Positions 1 to 11,652 of a stretch of DNA of 64,000 nucleotides are shown piece by piece. The position numbers and the translations under genes are program-made. Every line of letters starts with the position of its first letter. Within the stretch, counting starts at the first letter, position 1. The DNA is from Rhipidocladum racemiflorum (taxonomy: Eukaryota > Streptophyta > Magnoliopsida > Poales > Poaceae), in contig CM070572.1 of assembly GCA_036346355.1 (NCBI GenBank), positions 4,347,001 through 4,411,000 of the forward strand, in the 5' to 3' direction. The notes under the pieces are model-generated. The model had not been told where the DNA came from. It did not search any database and saw nothing but the letters and a program-made list of their open reading frames with translations.

Positions 1-275
1 TATAACGGTAGCTGTCTATAATATACATTTATGTTATCTACAGACAGTACTAAAGATAACTTATACAATAAACTGTCTATATAGCTGTATGTAATGATCT
101 CTCATATGATTAATAGACTGTCTGTACAATGGTATACACACCATAAAACTGTCTATAAGACTCTGTTAAATAGTAGACAGCATATTTCCCTCTCTTTCCT
201 CTCTCCCCTCCACATCATCCAAAATCTGATGTAGCATACCCTTATAGACAGCTGACATGTACCATTGTATATGCC
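1..275. mobile_element. Tourist-like MITE, 5' end cut by window edge
   Basis: The segment is rich in short inverted copies of ACTGTCTATA / TATAGACAG and ends with CCATTGTATATGCC followed by TTA. That end, read on the other strand, is of the same style as the GGGCATCTGCAATGG terminus of the element at 54.8-55.5 kb. A TTA next to the terminus fits PIF/Harbinger (Tourist) target preference. The left end lies outside the window, so family and length are not proven. Confidence 0.5.
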
Positions 276-564
276 TTAAATGTAAAGTTTCAACGAGATT
301 TTATAACTTAATTAAAATTAAAAAATTAAATTTTAAATCTCGTATTTTTAATTTCGGATAAAATGACCAAAATTTCGGCCCTTTTTCAACCCCTTATGAA
401 AATGGTCTCCTGAGGCTAAAAAATTAAAATATATATATGAAAAAATCACACAAGTATTTATCTATATTTCCATCTATTTGAATACAAAATACTAAGTATT
501 TGCACAACTACATAGATTAATCATTAAAATCAGCAGTTAATCAAACATCTAAAGCAGCACTGCA
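276..564. other. AT-rich spacer, no gene seen
   Basis: Low-complexity AT-rich DNA with aaatctcg-like words that recur near 8.0-8.8 kb and 55.6-56.1 kb. No ORF, RNA or transposon terminus is supported here. Confidence 0.5.
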
Positions 565-663
565 ATTTCGCTCAACAGAAATGAAACTGAAGCCACCAAC
601 CTGTGCTCATCCTCAGTCCAGGTGATCCCCTTCAGCCTTCCAGCGCTCCTGCTCGTCGGACTT
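565..663 (-). pseudogene. R1-type MYB (SHAQKYF/DIVARICATA class) fragment
   Basis: On the minus strand a short stretch reads RLKGITWTEDEHRL, which matches the start of the R1-type MYB repeat of plant SHAQKYF proteins (usually KG-[IV]-PWTE-[ED]-EH-[RK]-LF). Just upstream, in another frame, it reads SDEQER, as in the linker before that repeat, so there is a frameshift between them. Nothing of the rest of the MYB repeat or the SHAQKYF motif follows; the frame runs into unrelated residues. This is a gene fragment, not a gene. It lies directly beyond the AHL-like tail, as happens when a transposon captures pieces of several genes. The family call rests on about 14 residues. Confidence 0.45.
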
Positions 664-2149
664 AATCGATCCCTTCTCTTGCTCCTGCTCGCGGGTCCAC
701 CCCCTGGGCCCCTCCTCGTGCGCTGCTAATGCTGCTCGCCACCTCCAGCTGCAGCCACCCCGCCATTACCTCCCGGTAGCAATCCCTCCGGCGGCTACAT
801 CCCGTCGAACCCAGCGGCTGAGGTGTAACACCCTAATTTTTGCTTTTCATGAATTTAAAAGAGATTTTGCACTTTTGAGAATTTTTAGAATTTTTTGGAA
901 TTATTTGGAATTATTTGGATTTAATTTGAATTTATTCCCTTTTGAAATAATTAAAGAATTAAAAGTTTTAAATAAAATTTTGTTGGAAATATTTTATTTG
1001 AGTCCAAAATGTCTCAAAGTATTTTCCAGATTTTTTTTGAATTTTTTTTTATTATTTTGCTATTTTCTTGAATTATTTGAATTTCTAGAAATTATTTTGA
1101 ATATTAAATCGCTGGAAAATCCAATCGGTTTCACTGTTCAACCGACCGAGCCGGACCCGAGTCAGACTCGAGTTTGACTCGGGTCCGACTCGAGCCAGTC
1201 CGATCGGACCGCACCTAACCCTAGATCCAAAGCCGTCCGTTTCTGATCAGACGAATGAGATCGAGCCGTGTCGCGCGCGCGTGTGGAGCGTTGGATCCGG
1301 GCCGGATGGACGCACGCGATGCGGCCACGTCACCGTCGTCTCCGAGCTCGACTCGGACTCCGCCGCTCAACGGCCGCTCCGCAATCTCCGCGGGGATCTC
1401 AGACGTCTAGGCCGTATTTAAAGCGTGGACCCGTCCCCGAGAATCGTCGTTTGACGCCGCACCTTTTGCCCCAAGCCACGCCGCCCGAGCCACCGTCTTT
1501 GCCGTGGAATCGCTCGCCGTAGTTGGGTTAGGGCTTCGCTTCGGATTCTTGCGCGTGCCGTCGCCGTCAAGGCGCCTCCGCCGTGTTGAAGCCCGGATCT
1601 GGAACCGCAAGGACGAGGCGCATCGGACCGCACCATCCACCTCGACGGAACTGCGCCAAAACGTCGCGGGCTTGGCCGTCTTCCCCGACTCCGGCAGAGC
1701 AACGCCACCGCAACGCCATCGTCACCCACGAAGCACGCCAGCCGTCCGATCCAAATCCAACGTACGCGGTGAGTCCACATCACCCCGAAACGAAATTCAC
1801 GTTCCGGTTTTTAGATCTAATCTCAACCGTTGGATCTAGATCCAACGTTATAGATTGAGCCACGTAGTCATAGGTGCACCGTGCTCGGGTTAGTCCTCAG
1901 TCGTTAGATCTAGATCGTACGGTTAGGGTTAACCGCATTATAACGTTAGATGCGATCTCAGCCGTTCGATCGAGATCGAACGGCGTAGATTGAGCCACGT
2001 GTCGTCACCCGGGTCATGCCACGCCACCCCACGGTGAGGCGAAACCCGATCGGATCTGGACCGTCCGATCTAAATCGTACGACCCAGATTAACCACGTTG
2101 CCCGCAACGTGCGAGATCCAGATCTGATCTGGGCCGTTAATTCCCAGAT

Positions 2150-2395
2150 CGTGCCACGTGCACGGGAGTCGAACCGGCACGGTCCACGCGGACGCGCCCG
2201 GTCGTCGCAGACATCACGCGTGACGCCAGCATGGGGCCCGCGTGTCAGCGGCTGGCCCAACAGCACTGTGACGTCATCCGTAACGTCAGCGTGACGTCAC
2301 GGTGGCCCCCGCGTGTTAGTGCGCTCGGCCGAGCCGTGCTGACGTCGGCAGTGACGTCACCCGAGTGGGTCCCACGTGTCAGTGACACGTGAACC
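2150..2395. promoter_or_regulatory. Cluster of ACGT-core (bZIP-type) sites inside the LTR
   Basis: TGACGTCA occurs at 2269-2276, 2292-2299 and 2352-2359. CACGTG occurs at 2155-2160, 2373-2378 and 2386-2391, with further single ACGT cores between. These are the palindromic targets of plant bZIP factors (C-box and G-box). Their density in one GC-rich part of the LTR suggests a U3 enhancer. Function is inferred from motif only. Confidence 0.45.
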
Positions 2396-3064
2396 CGTGG
2401 ACCGGGTCCACGGTGGACCGAGCCCGAGCCGTGGACCAAGTCCATGGTTAGCTAACGCAATAATTCGATTTTTCAATAGAAAAATAATTCGGTGGAAATT
2501 CAAATCCATGCTGACGTCATTAATCGGATTTTTCAATAGAAAAATAAATAAATAAATTCGGTTTATTGATTTATTTGAATTTTCAAACTTCAAACGCTTA
2601 TAACTTTTGCATTTCAACTCCGATTTGAGTGATTCCAATTTCTAAATTTTTATAAAATTGAAATCTACTTCAATATGAGTTTTAATTAAATTTTGGACAT
2701 GAATTTTTCTCTGTTTATATTTATTTAATAGATTCTTTAAACTTTAAACAATTATAACTTTTGCATTTTAACTCCGATTTGGGCGATTCAAATTTCTAAA
2801 AATTTATAAAATTATGCCCTTTCTGTTTATGGACTTTATTTGAAATTATGGGTAATGTGTATGTACTATTTTATTTATTTATTGCTATTTGCACATATTA
2901 CAAGTAGACGTTGCAGTACCCGAGGGCTTCGAAGGTGAAGTGTTGACCCAGGAGCCAGATCAAGATCAAGATCAAGAACAAGTACTTTTTGAAGGCAAGT
3001 TATACTTTGACCATATTGATCCCATTTTTGAAATTTAATTGATTTAAATTATTGCATGCTAATT

Positions 3065-4456
3065 TGAAAGGACCAACGATGTCGCCTAGAGGGGGGGTGA
3101 ATAGGCGGATTAAAATTTACGCAGCGGAATAAAACGGGCCGAGCTGGTCAATCCGGAGTCTCCGGGTTTTGGTCCGGATACTCCGGCTTGTCCGAGTGTC
3201 CAGATAGAATACCGGAGTCTCCGGTTAGCCGCTCGAACGCAAAGAAAACTACTCTAGCAAGTGCAACAAACTACTAGAAGTAAATAGCAAGAACAACCTA
3301 GAACAATTGCTAGACAAGATTTGAATTTACGTAAAGCAACGAGCTAGATCTAACTTTACAAAATCAAATCTAACCAAGCAAATCTAGGAAGAAAAAAGAG
3401 AATGCGAGAGGCGAGATTTTTCACCGAAGTTCGGGTTCTTGAAGGGAACCCTACGTCTCCGTTGAGGTGGCTCGGTCACACTTGAGCCGGGGTCTCTTTC
3501 AACCCGCTTTCCTCCCGGTGTTGCACAAATGCACTCGCCGGCTTCACTTCTTGTCTCTTCCCTTTCGGAGGCGAGACTTGCCTTCACAAATCCAGGGGCT
3601 CACCACACGCTTTGGTAGCTCCCGGTGACTCCTAGCCGTCTAGGAGACCTTCAACCTCCAAGAGTAATAGCACCACGAAGAATCGCTTGGAGGATGAACT
3701 AGTGCTCAACAAGATGAAATGAATGCACTTAGCACTTTTCTTCTTCCTCTCCTCACCAAAAGATCAACAACCAAATTAATTGGTGGGAGGAAGATGGGGG
3801 CTCTATTGAATGCTTAGAGATGGTTAGGAATGGCTTGAATGTCGCTATGAATGAGCTCAATAGAGATCCTTGCCGTTGGAGTGGAGTGGGGGCTTTAAAT
3901 ACTCTTTTTGAAAACTAGCCGTTACTCCGCTTTTGTACAGCCGGAGTGTCCGGATAAACAACCCGAGACTTCGGGTTATCCGAGACTCGACCAAATGTCC
4001 GGATACTCGGACCCATCGAAACCAGAGGCAACCGAGGGCTCAACCCGAGACTCGGACATAATGTCCGGATACTCGGATTGAATCCGAGACTCGGACTAAA
4101 TGTCCTGATACTCCGGTTACCCAGCCTGGTTTCAACTTTAAACTTTTCAAAACCAAAAGAAGTAGTGCTAATTTGAGATGCAAGAAATTGATGTTGAGCA
4201 CATGCACATCCTAAAGTCGATTTCTCGTCGTACCCTCTTAATAGTACGGCTATCCTTAAGACGCAAATAAATATAAGATTACAATTATGGTCTTGATGCC
4301 GTCCTTTTGATTTTAAGTAGTTGTGGGGGTGTCCAATGTTATTCCAAGCTCAATATAATCTCGATATCTGCAGTATTCTTGGATAAAACATTAGATCTCT
4401 TTAATTGTGTCATCATTAATCACCAAAACAAATTGAGGGGCCTAGATGCACTTTCA
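3065..4456 (-). mobile_element. Sirevirus-like Copia solo LTR, TSD TAATT
   Basis: It runs from TGAAAGGACC to GATGCACTTTCA, with identical 5-bp flanks TAATT (3060-3064 and 4457-4461). Both edges resemble the LTRs of the complete Sirevirus in this window: CCTAGAGGGGGGGTGAATAG near one edge and GGGGCCTAGATGCACTTTCA at the other. It contains many CCGGA...TCCGG palindromes. There is no internal domain, so it is a solo LTR made by LTR-LTR recombination. Orientation is taken from the complete element. It sits within the gypsy-like LTR and is therefore younger. Confidence 0.85.
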
Positions 4457-5938
4457 TAATTTAATTAGAAATGCTTTAAATAATTCTGGGAAATTAGATA
4501 AATGCCAAATTGCAGTATGACACCTTGATTAATTACTTATGTGACATGAACTCTTGTTACCCTAGTTGTGGATTATTTAGTTGGACATTATTAAATTGCC
4601 AACATGGGTATTTAGACCGTTGTAGTATAATGCTTAGACCTGCCACGTATACATGACACGATTTTGGACAATTACTTGTTAACTTTGACTTAATGAGATA
4701 TGAAACATATTTCTGAAAAGTGGCATGTGTTATTGATGATGTTAATGGCACGTGGTGCGTGGTAATCAACTGGGGGTTTGATAAACAGTTTCGACCGGGC
4801 ATATGGTAAGAATGATCGGGTGGGCCAGTTGTGGCACCGGGGAAGTTGTTTTGGTTCTTTGGGTAGTCTTGCCTCGGTTACCCTAAAGACTTAACCTTGC
4901 AAGCCTTTGAACTGAGTCAAGCGTGCAACCACATGTTTGTAATGGGACGGACCTAGTTGATTAAGTTGCTAATAACGTACTTGTGGGACCTTGGGGTGTC
5001 AACTATACCTTTTGTGTAGTTGTACGGGGGAGCGTACAGGGGCTGCGGCCAGGTACCCATCTAACGGTTGATTGGCCTAGACTTCGCCTTTGCTAAGGGA
5101 AGGGTTAGTGTGCAATAACCGGGGAGGCCCACTTGTACTGTTTGAGGTTTCCGAAAGACTTTGTTACGGACACTCACCTTTGTGGTGCTTGGTTGTATCT
5201 TGTGGGTAAAGTGCATAACCTCTGCAGAGTGAAAAATCTATTCGAATAGCCGAGTCCGCGGCATTGGACATTGCTCGGGAATTACAGTCAATGGTTAGGC
5301 TTTCATAAAAATGACTTGACTTTGGAAGAATGGTTGGTTTGGAATGATGAATTGGACCTAGGGTTGGGAAATGCTTTATTTGTGGGATCATTATGAAAAG
5401 TACTCTATTCATTATCGTTTTACCGCTTTGCAATATATTATTGTATTTACTCATGCTACTTTACTGCAAATGAATCTATTAGCCTATCCTTTGTATTAAG
5501 CCATGCATGTAGAATATTAGCTTGCATTCTGTGCATGACTTGCTGAGTACCAAGTACTCACCCTTGCCACAATACAACATCAGTTGAAGAAGAGTCGACG
5601 CCAGCTTTGGAGGAGGAATACTAGGAGGAGACGTCTAACTAGGGAGCGAGCCCAGTCAGTTGCCTGTGGTATACTGGATGGCGCCACGAAGTCTATCTTA
5701 TCCCGCTGCAGTTATTTCTCTTTTAATAAGTCTTCGCCCTGCGAGGCGTATCTTTGTAACTTGACCATAAGGTCGAGTAACCAGTTTGGTTAATTAATTA
5801 AGGTACTTTACTACTCCGTTGAGTATGATTGTGATATATACCGATGTTGAGACTGTGTTCACTAGCGTGATCCTGAACTAGTACTGAATACACAGAGGGT
5901 CCGGATTTGCAAATTCGGGGTCCCGACATGTGGCAACT

Positions 5939-6176
5939 GCAGCAACCTCCTCACCCAGCTCGTCATCGGCGAGTGGCAGGAGCTCATAGGTGGCTGTTGG
6001 AGATGGTGGTAGTGACCACCATGACGGGGCCAGACACCATGAGCTCCCCAATGACTGAGCCTTCGACGACCTAGCCCTGCCCGTAGGCAAGGTAGATGGC
6101 CATGCCCGTGGCGCTGAGCGGGCACGGCGACGGGAGAAAGGCGCCGGAGAGGGAAAGGAACTTGAAGCAGCCATGG
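5939..6176 (-). pseudogene. AHL (AT-hook, PPC/DUF296 domain) gene fragment
   Basis: On the minus strand, starting near 6176, the frame reads FKFLSLSGAFLPSP, then TGMAIYLAYGQG, a stop codon at 6071-6073, then VVEGSVIGELMVSGPVMVV. After a frameshift it reads YELLPLADDELGEEVAAVAT. This is the second half of the plant PPC domain of AT-hook nuclear-localised proteins (FEILSLSG..LP, TIYLAGGQGQVVGG, GPVMV, YERLP). AT-hooks and the first half of the domain are missing. The gypsy-like solo LTR inserted just after the final VAT; on its far side (about 740-823) the minus strand reads AAGFDGM and a Pro/Gly-rich stretch that looks like the continuing C-terminal tail. It cannot encode a working protein. 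Confidence 0.75.
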
Positions 6177-6301
6177 AGTGGATCTGGCGAGGGGGGAGCG
6201 CATTGGGAGAGGAGAGGCGGATATGACGAGGGGGGAGCGCAGAGGGAGAGAGAAGAGGGAGAAAGGAGGGTGGCAACGCTCGAGGCCAAGTGAGTCAGCG
6301 C

Positions 6302-7542
6302 TAGGGCTGAAAATTAAGCTCGAGGCTCGGCTCGGCTCGAAGCGGCAATGAGCCGAGCCCGAGCTTATTATTAGGCTCGCTTAGCTAACGAGTCGAGCCC
6401 GAGCCAGCTCACGAGCGATTCGTTAGGCTCGTTACCGACCATTCTCTATGGCATCAGTTCACTAGTGCATCACAGTTAACAATCATCTCAATTCTCAGAC
6501 CAACGTAACAAAACAATTTAACAGCTATACACGCAAGAACATAACACTGAACCTTACTAGTAAGAAGCTACTGCGGGGGTTCTGTCCAGTCACCAGCCCC
6601 AATTTCATCAGACAGACAGACACCCACAAGACCAGCCCCAATTTCATTAGACACCCAAAACCGATAGAAAGGTGCTTGGTTTACTATAAGATTACAGGCG
6701 GCATTTCATCGAACAGACGGCATGCACAGTATACACAACACATTATAGAGGATAGAGGCTAAAGCTCTACGGGCAAAGCCAAACGTAAGGGGGGAAATGT
6801 AGGGGCAAATAGCAGATAGAGAGAAACGTTAGAATCAGAAGGGGTGGGGTGGAGCCGCAGGGCATGACTCGAGAGAAGCCAAGCTCTACACCGGGGGGAG
6901 CGTGCAAGGTGAGGAGTCGCACGACGGCAAGAGGGGAGGAGCCTGCCGTGGCAAGGTTCTCAGTGAAACAAATGCGAGCGGCATCCGTGGCGGAAGCGGC
7001 ACCCGGCATCGACGGTGGGGGCCTAGGGCGCATGTTCGGCACAGGTATCGACCCCGGCGACGGGCGCACGACCTGCGGATACGCCACCGGCAGCTGGGCC
7101 TGGAGCAGCGGGTCCGTGGGAACCCTACGTCCGGCGGCGCGGCCGATGCCCGGACCCGCGAGCGCGCCACCGGCGGCAGCGGCCTTGGCGCGTGACTCGT
7201 CGGACGGGGGTGGGCCCTCGACGGTCATGGAGACGACCTCCTCGCCGCGGAGTACCAGAGTTGGGGAGGCGCCGAACGGCCGAAGCCCCAAACCCTAGAT
7301 TGGGGATTTGGGGGAACTTTGGTTCGAGAGGACACTGGAGAAGTGGAGTGGAGACTCGATGGACTGGGGGCCTTTCGGGTGGACCGTGGACCTTGTGGCC
7401 GGCTCAAGGCTCGACCGAACCCGAGCCGAGCTCAGTTTTCAGCTCGGCAAAGACAACGAGCTGAGCTTGGCTCGGCTCGCAAACTAACGAGCTCAGACGA
7501 GCCGAGCTGAGCCCGACTCGGCCAGGCTCGATTCCACCCCTA
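6302..7542. mobile_element. Non-autonomous Ac-like hAT element (Pack type)
   Basis: The ends are TAGGGCTGAAAAT and, on the other strand, TAGGGGTGGAATCG, close to Ac-type hAT termini. The flanks are 8 bp: GTCAGCGC (6294-6301) and GTCGGCGC (7543-7550), differing at one base. Both ends carry many copies of GGCTCGGCTCG and its complement, the usual hAT subterminal repeats. There is no transposase. The middle holds a GC-rich insert with recognisable SmB coding sequence, so this is a hAT element that has captured host gene sequence. Confidence 0.8.
6860..7262 (-). pseudogene. Captured fragment of SmB/B' spliceosomal protein gene
   Basis: The minus strand reads LRGEEVVSMTVEGPPPSDES, then AKAAAAGGALAGPGIGRAAG, then a VPTDPLLQAQ segment followed by VAYPQVVRPSPG. 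This matches the end of the Sm fold and the start of the Gly/Pro/Met-rich tail of plant SmB (usually VISMTVEGPPPP, ALAGPG.GRAAGRGVP, PLIQAQPGL). SmB is a core U snRNP protein of the spliceosome. The N-terminal Sm1 motif is absent, and part of the tail is missing between QAQ and AYPQVV. The reading frame stays open to 6767 but is not a full gene. It lies inside hAT ends, so capture by the element is the simplest reading. Confidence 0.75.
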
Positions 7543-7589
7543 GTCGGCGCAGAGGGTCAAGGAAGGGGAGGGAGTTTTTTAGCCCGATA

Positions 7590-7930
7590 AGTTTTTTTTC
7601 CTATGAACAGTCGTTGATCCGAAACACAAATAGTCTTTAAATAGTAAAATCATACAGACCGAGTTCGCTGGAGCGAGTTTTTTTTTTTTTTTTGCGATTT
7701 TCCAGCGGACCGGATCAGCTGGATTTTTATTTTTTATTTTTCCCGGACCCAGTCCATTGGATATTTTTTTATTTTCACAATTTTCAACAGACTAGATCCA
7801 TCGATATTTTTTATTTTTTCATGATTACTAGTAGACCCAGTCCACTGGATATTTTTTTTATTTTTTTTACTATTTATAGGCTATTTGTGTGATTTTGTCG
7901 GATCAACGACTATTTACGGAAAAAAATAAA
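7590..7930. mobile_element. Fold-back MITE
   Basis: The left arm (about 7592-7650) and the reverse complement of the right arm (about 7870-7930) share AGTCGTTGATCCGA, CACAAATAG and TAAATAGTAAAA in the same order. Between them lie three to four imperfect copies of a unit of roughly 60-70 bp with GACCCAGTCCA-TGGATA and T-rich spacers. There is no coding sequence. Family and target duplication are unclear. Confidence 0.55.
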
Positions 7931-7999
7931 ACGAATCAGGCTAGAATAGTAAAAATTTCTAGGGGAGGCCGGCTGGGCCAAGTGGGCTAAGGAGTGAGT

Positions 8000-8880
8000 C
8001 GAATCCAGTCTTAAAATCATAAAATCTGGTCTAAACAGTGATCATCTCGGTCCAAATACTCAAAAATTCGCCAAAATTCACCGAAATCACTATAGTAATT
8101 TGAAGTTTTCAAAAAAAGACTATTCCACTAAGATTTGGAATCTCAACCCTAACTGAAAGCCAAAATCTCGATCAAAATTTCTAAAAACTCATCAAAATTT
8201 TAAACCATGAGCGAGACACACATGATGTGGGGCCCGCGGCCCAGAAACAGCTTACACCCACTTTTCCCCCACACACCAAGGCTGCGTCTATTTGCCATCA
8301 AGGTTCAAAGTCTCGCCAAAATTTCGGACCCCCCCCCCAGTTTCATAATCCCAGCGAAACTAAAAAACCCTTAAAAAAATTCAAAGTGCTACAGTACCTA
8401 TAATCTCGCCGAGATCTCAGTAAATTTGACCGAAATCTCTGTAAAATTGACCGAGATTTGAATAAAAATTGGCCGAATTTTACCGAGTTTGACCGGATTA
8501 GATTCTTCGCGTCGTTTCCCATCTAGGATAGTCGGTAGATCATAATTCCCGTGAAATTGAAAAAACCTTAAAAAAAATTCAAAGTGTGACGATGCGTAAA
8601 ATCTCGCCGAGATCTCAGCATTTTGGACCAAAATTTCGTCTATATGAGTCGAAATCTCGAAATTCTCGTTTCAAAAATTACCGGATTCAAATTTTGTTTT
8701 TTGATTTTCGTTCGGATTTTACCCGAAATACCGAGAATTCGCCAAAATTTCGTCTTTCGAAGGGTGCCAACTGCCAAGATGAAATCCGAAAACGAAAATT
8801 CAAACCGTGTTTGTCATCTCAACCTCGCCGTAGATGTGGCTGACATGGGATCAATATTTGAAACTTATATGAATATTAAA
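8000..8880. repeat. Degenerate repeat with aaatctcg/gagattt words
   Basis: The stretch is built from imperfect copies of CCGAAATCTCG, AAAATCTCGCCGAGATCTCAG and AAAATTTCG in both orientations. Similar text occurs at 55.64-56.10 kb and, more weakly, 11.04-11.34 kb. ORFs in it show no family similarity and are rejected as genes. It is probably an old dispersed repeat of grass genomes. Confidence 0.45.
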
Positions 8881-9744
8881 GTATAAATTAAAAAAGAATA
8901 TTTCATCTATCTAATTTTATAGAACGTTTTTTTTACATAGACAAAAACATTAAAAATAACTAGATTACATTCTAATTATTTTCACCAAGCACTATAATCA
9001 ATGCACACATATACATAATATAAAGTAAAGATAGATATTTATTAGGGATATAGATGAAACATTATACTAATTTTGCATTATAATATAAAATACATCCTAT
9101 ATTTATAGATAAAACCATTCAAAAATTAAACCTTATAAAAAAACTTGGATGGAAGAAACAGTGATTATTTACGTCTTAGTTTGCTATAAGATATGTAGCA
9201 TTTATATTTGAAAGACGATAAGCGCCCAGCTCGGCCTTTTAAAGGCCTTAACGCGTAACGGCCAACCTAATCGGCTTGCCCCCCTCTCACGTTGACAAGC
9301 GAGCGCCGGCAAACGATTGGCAATTCCGCTTGCCACTGAACGCGCACGGATCACCACCTGTCTGCAGTCTGGCTTTAGACTTGGAGGCAAGTCAAAGAAG
9401 ATGCTAGCCGTAATTTGAAACTAAAGTTTTTTAATACTATGGTATTATAAAACCATAATTTGAAAATTATTTTGGCATAAATACCATGATTTCACCTACC
9501 ACCATTGAATTTTTTTGGAAGTACAAGCTGTTTGGCTACAAATTCTTTTGCATGATGAAGTGATGCCAAAAACCCAAAACTCTTGTGGGGTTTTCAATAC
9601 TCTAAAAATAACATGGTTTTCAAAATAGAGTTCATTTGGTTGCTTCCAAACACCTTATGGCAAAAAATACCATGGTATTCTCCAAAATCATGATTTTGTC
9701 TAGAAATTATGAAAATACTTTGTTGCCAAACAGGCCCTAAGCAA
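8881..9744. other. AT-rich DNA with a probable MITE at its right end
   Basis: No gene is seen. From about 9410 to 9740 there are inverted copies of ATACCATGGTAT / ATACCATGATTT and an edge reading TTGTTGCCAAACAGGCCC before TAA, in the style of grass MITEs. The left end could not be fixed. The short GC-richer island at 9220-9390 has no recognisable product. Confidence 0.35.
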
Positions 9745-11652
9745 ACTAAACATAGCCGTGCTAACTCTGCCACCATGCACCATAAGAACAGAAGAGGAAA
9801 ATCGTATCCGACACACGGATCAGAAGAAGGATAATCCATGAGATGCAAGAACAGGATAAGTTGATAACAGAAACGCACGCTTTGAAGTTCTCCAGCTCCA
9901 TATAGCACGATTCAAGTGGTCCACAACATCAAACCACGGAGAACTTCAAACGGTTCTCTAAGAAACAGTTCCAACTTGCTAACTCCTGACCTTAATCCGC
10001 ACCCCTCACAATACTTTCTGAGCTCAAAATAAAATCTAGCAGATAAGCACCATCCTCCAGAAATTACCTGCATTGGATGGGACATATAGTATTAGCACAC
10101 TAGTTCGAACACAAGGCTGCAAGCTGAGAATTACAGAAGCATTTCTGATCCCAATTTATGCACAAATATCCAATATTATTGGAAGAACTGATCGGTACAC
10201 CAGTATTCTCCAAGACTGAGGTTCTAAGCTAATACTTCAAAAAAGAAAGTAAATTTGTACGTGTACAGCTAATAAAGGTACTGTGGGACAAGATGACTAG
10301 AATATGTGAAGATGACAGCATTCGTGAACAAAATTGAATGGAGCATAATACAAGGCCACAAGTTAATGTCAATTAAGTATCTATAACCATATCAAAATAC
10401 GCACACCACATCATACCATAAAATTACTTTGAAACATCTCCCATTGTTCTTGTTAAAAGAAACAACAAGTGTACTATAATACCTTCAATTTAAGCTAGTA
10501 CATTTCAATGCAACAAACTAGCAGAAGTGGGCTGCGGCTCATTTGAGGTAGTCCATTTTTTGCAGAGCATGCAAATAGATACTTACGAAGCATGCTGATT
10601 CTCCAAAACCGCACACAAGTAGATTTTGATAGTAGGGAAGTGAAAGCAATATAGTGGATAGAACAAGTACATTTACAAAGCTAGAGTGGTCAGCGAGCTC
10701 AGTTCAACGGAAATAACGCATCCGTAAAAATAAAACGGCAGTGAAAGACGGAAAGCTATTTCTGCGCCTCCGTTGTGTCATGTTTGGGTAGTAGTTCTGT
10801 GTAGCACGCGCCTGTTCCTATTGCCGTTTTCATTTTCATAACTTTGTAGCTACTGTGGTTTCAATAATTGATGCCGGGTGGTTTTCCATCCAAGCTCGAA
10901 AAAATATATCCCCCAACTGATGCGAACATACTGAGTGGCAGTGGCTAATCCTTACTTCCTTAGTTATTCAGGGTGCGGCAACATACAATGTATACAATAC
11001 GGCTATAAGATATATAAATATATGTACGCTGTTGCAGGGTTAACCAAACTGTTCGAATTGAAAATCGAAGAGTTTCGAAACCAAGCATTTGAAAAAATAA
11101 ATAAAAACAAAAACAAAAATCAGCGAGTTGAGTCTTTTGGGCGGTCGATTTTTGGAGCGGTTTTCGTCGATTTTTGTCGAAAATCGCTCGGTTTTCATCA
11201 GTTTTCGACTGGTTTACATCGCATAAATTTTTTCAAATTTTTCAATTTTTTTGGATTGAACTGGTTTATCGATCGGTTTAGGGTTTCGAACCGGCTCGAT
11301 ATGGTCGAATACCACGATTTTATGAACCCTACACTGTTGCATGCTTATCTAATGGGGGGTGGGGGGTGGGAATCAATTATTCGCCGTTCCAAAGATTGGC
11401 ACTTTGTGAATTGCCATCATAAAGATTGGCTTAGAGGATATGCCACCCAATTCATGGAAATAGTCGATATTTGCCACCATTTACATATTCTGGCATTTTT
11501 TAAATTTTTAGTGCTGAAATTAACCTGTTAAAAAACGTATTTGCCCTTCTTCCCTAACTTCCATCCCCTTCTCCACCCAGTCATGGCTGCCACCATCGCC
11601 AACACCAAAAGTGAGCCCCGGCCACACACTACAACAACTTAAGGGGGGTGAA
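9745..11652. other. No gene recognised
   Basis: Mostly anonymous mid-AT sequence. Around 11.04-11.34 kb it turns into the repetitive TTTTCGTCGATTTTTGTCGA type text, which happens to leave a long open frame (10935-11531); its composition is repeat-like and it matches no protein family I know. No tRNA or small-RNA gene is seen. Confidence 0.4.

Larger units (their letters stand above)
824..5938. mobile_element. Large gypsy-like solo LTR, itself interrupted
   Basis: It begins TGTAACACCC and ends GGGGTCCCGACA, both common ends of grass Ty3/gypsy LTRs. It is flanked by TGAGG on the left and TGTGG on the right, an imperfect 5-bp target duplication. Without the 1397 bp of the inserted solo LTR plus TSD, it is about 3.7 kb. 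No primer site, gag or pol is present, so it is read as a solo LTR. Features common in such LTRs are an AT-rich start, a GC-rich middle (about 1.14-2.45 kb) and a paired GAGTAC...GTACTC motif near 5.54 kb. It inserted between AHL-like sequence (right) and its apparent C-terminal tail (left). The ORFs inside the GC-rich part show no family similarity I recognise. Confidence 0.6.

Noticed and set aside
875..2640. Many frames in the gypsy-like LTR
   Set aside because: None has a recognisable domain; they are composition effects in a long LTR.
10935..11531. A 198-codon open frame on the plus strand
   Set aside because: It lies in repeat-like TTTTCG/CGAAAA text, has skewed composition and matches no family; it contains no supporting splice sites or motifs.
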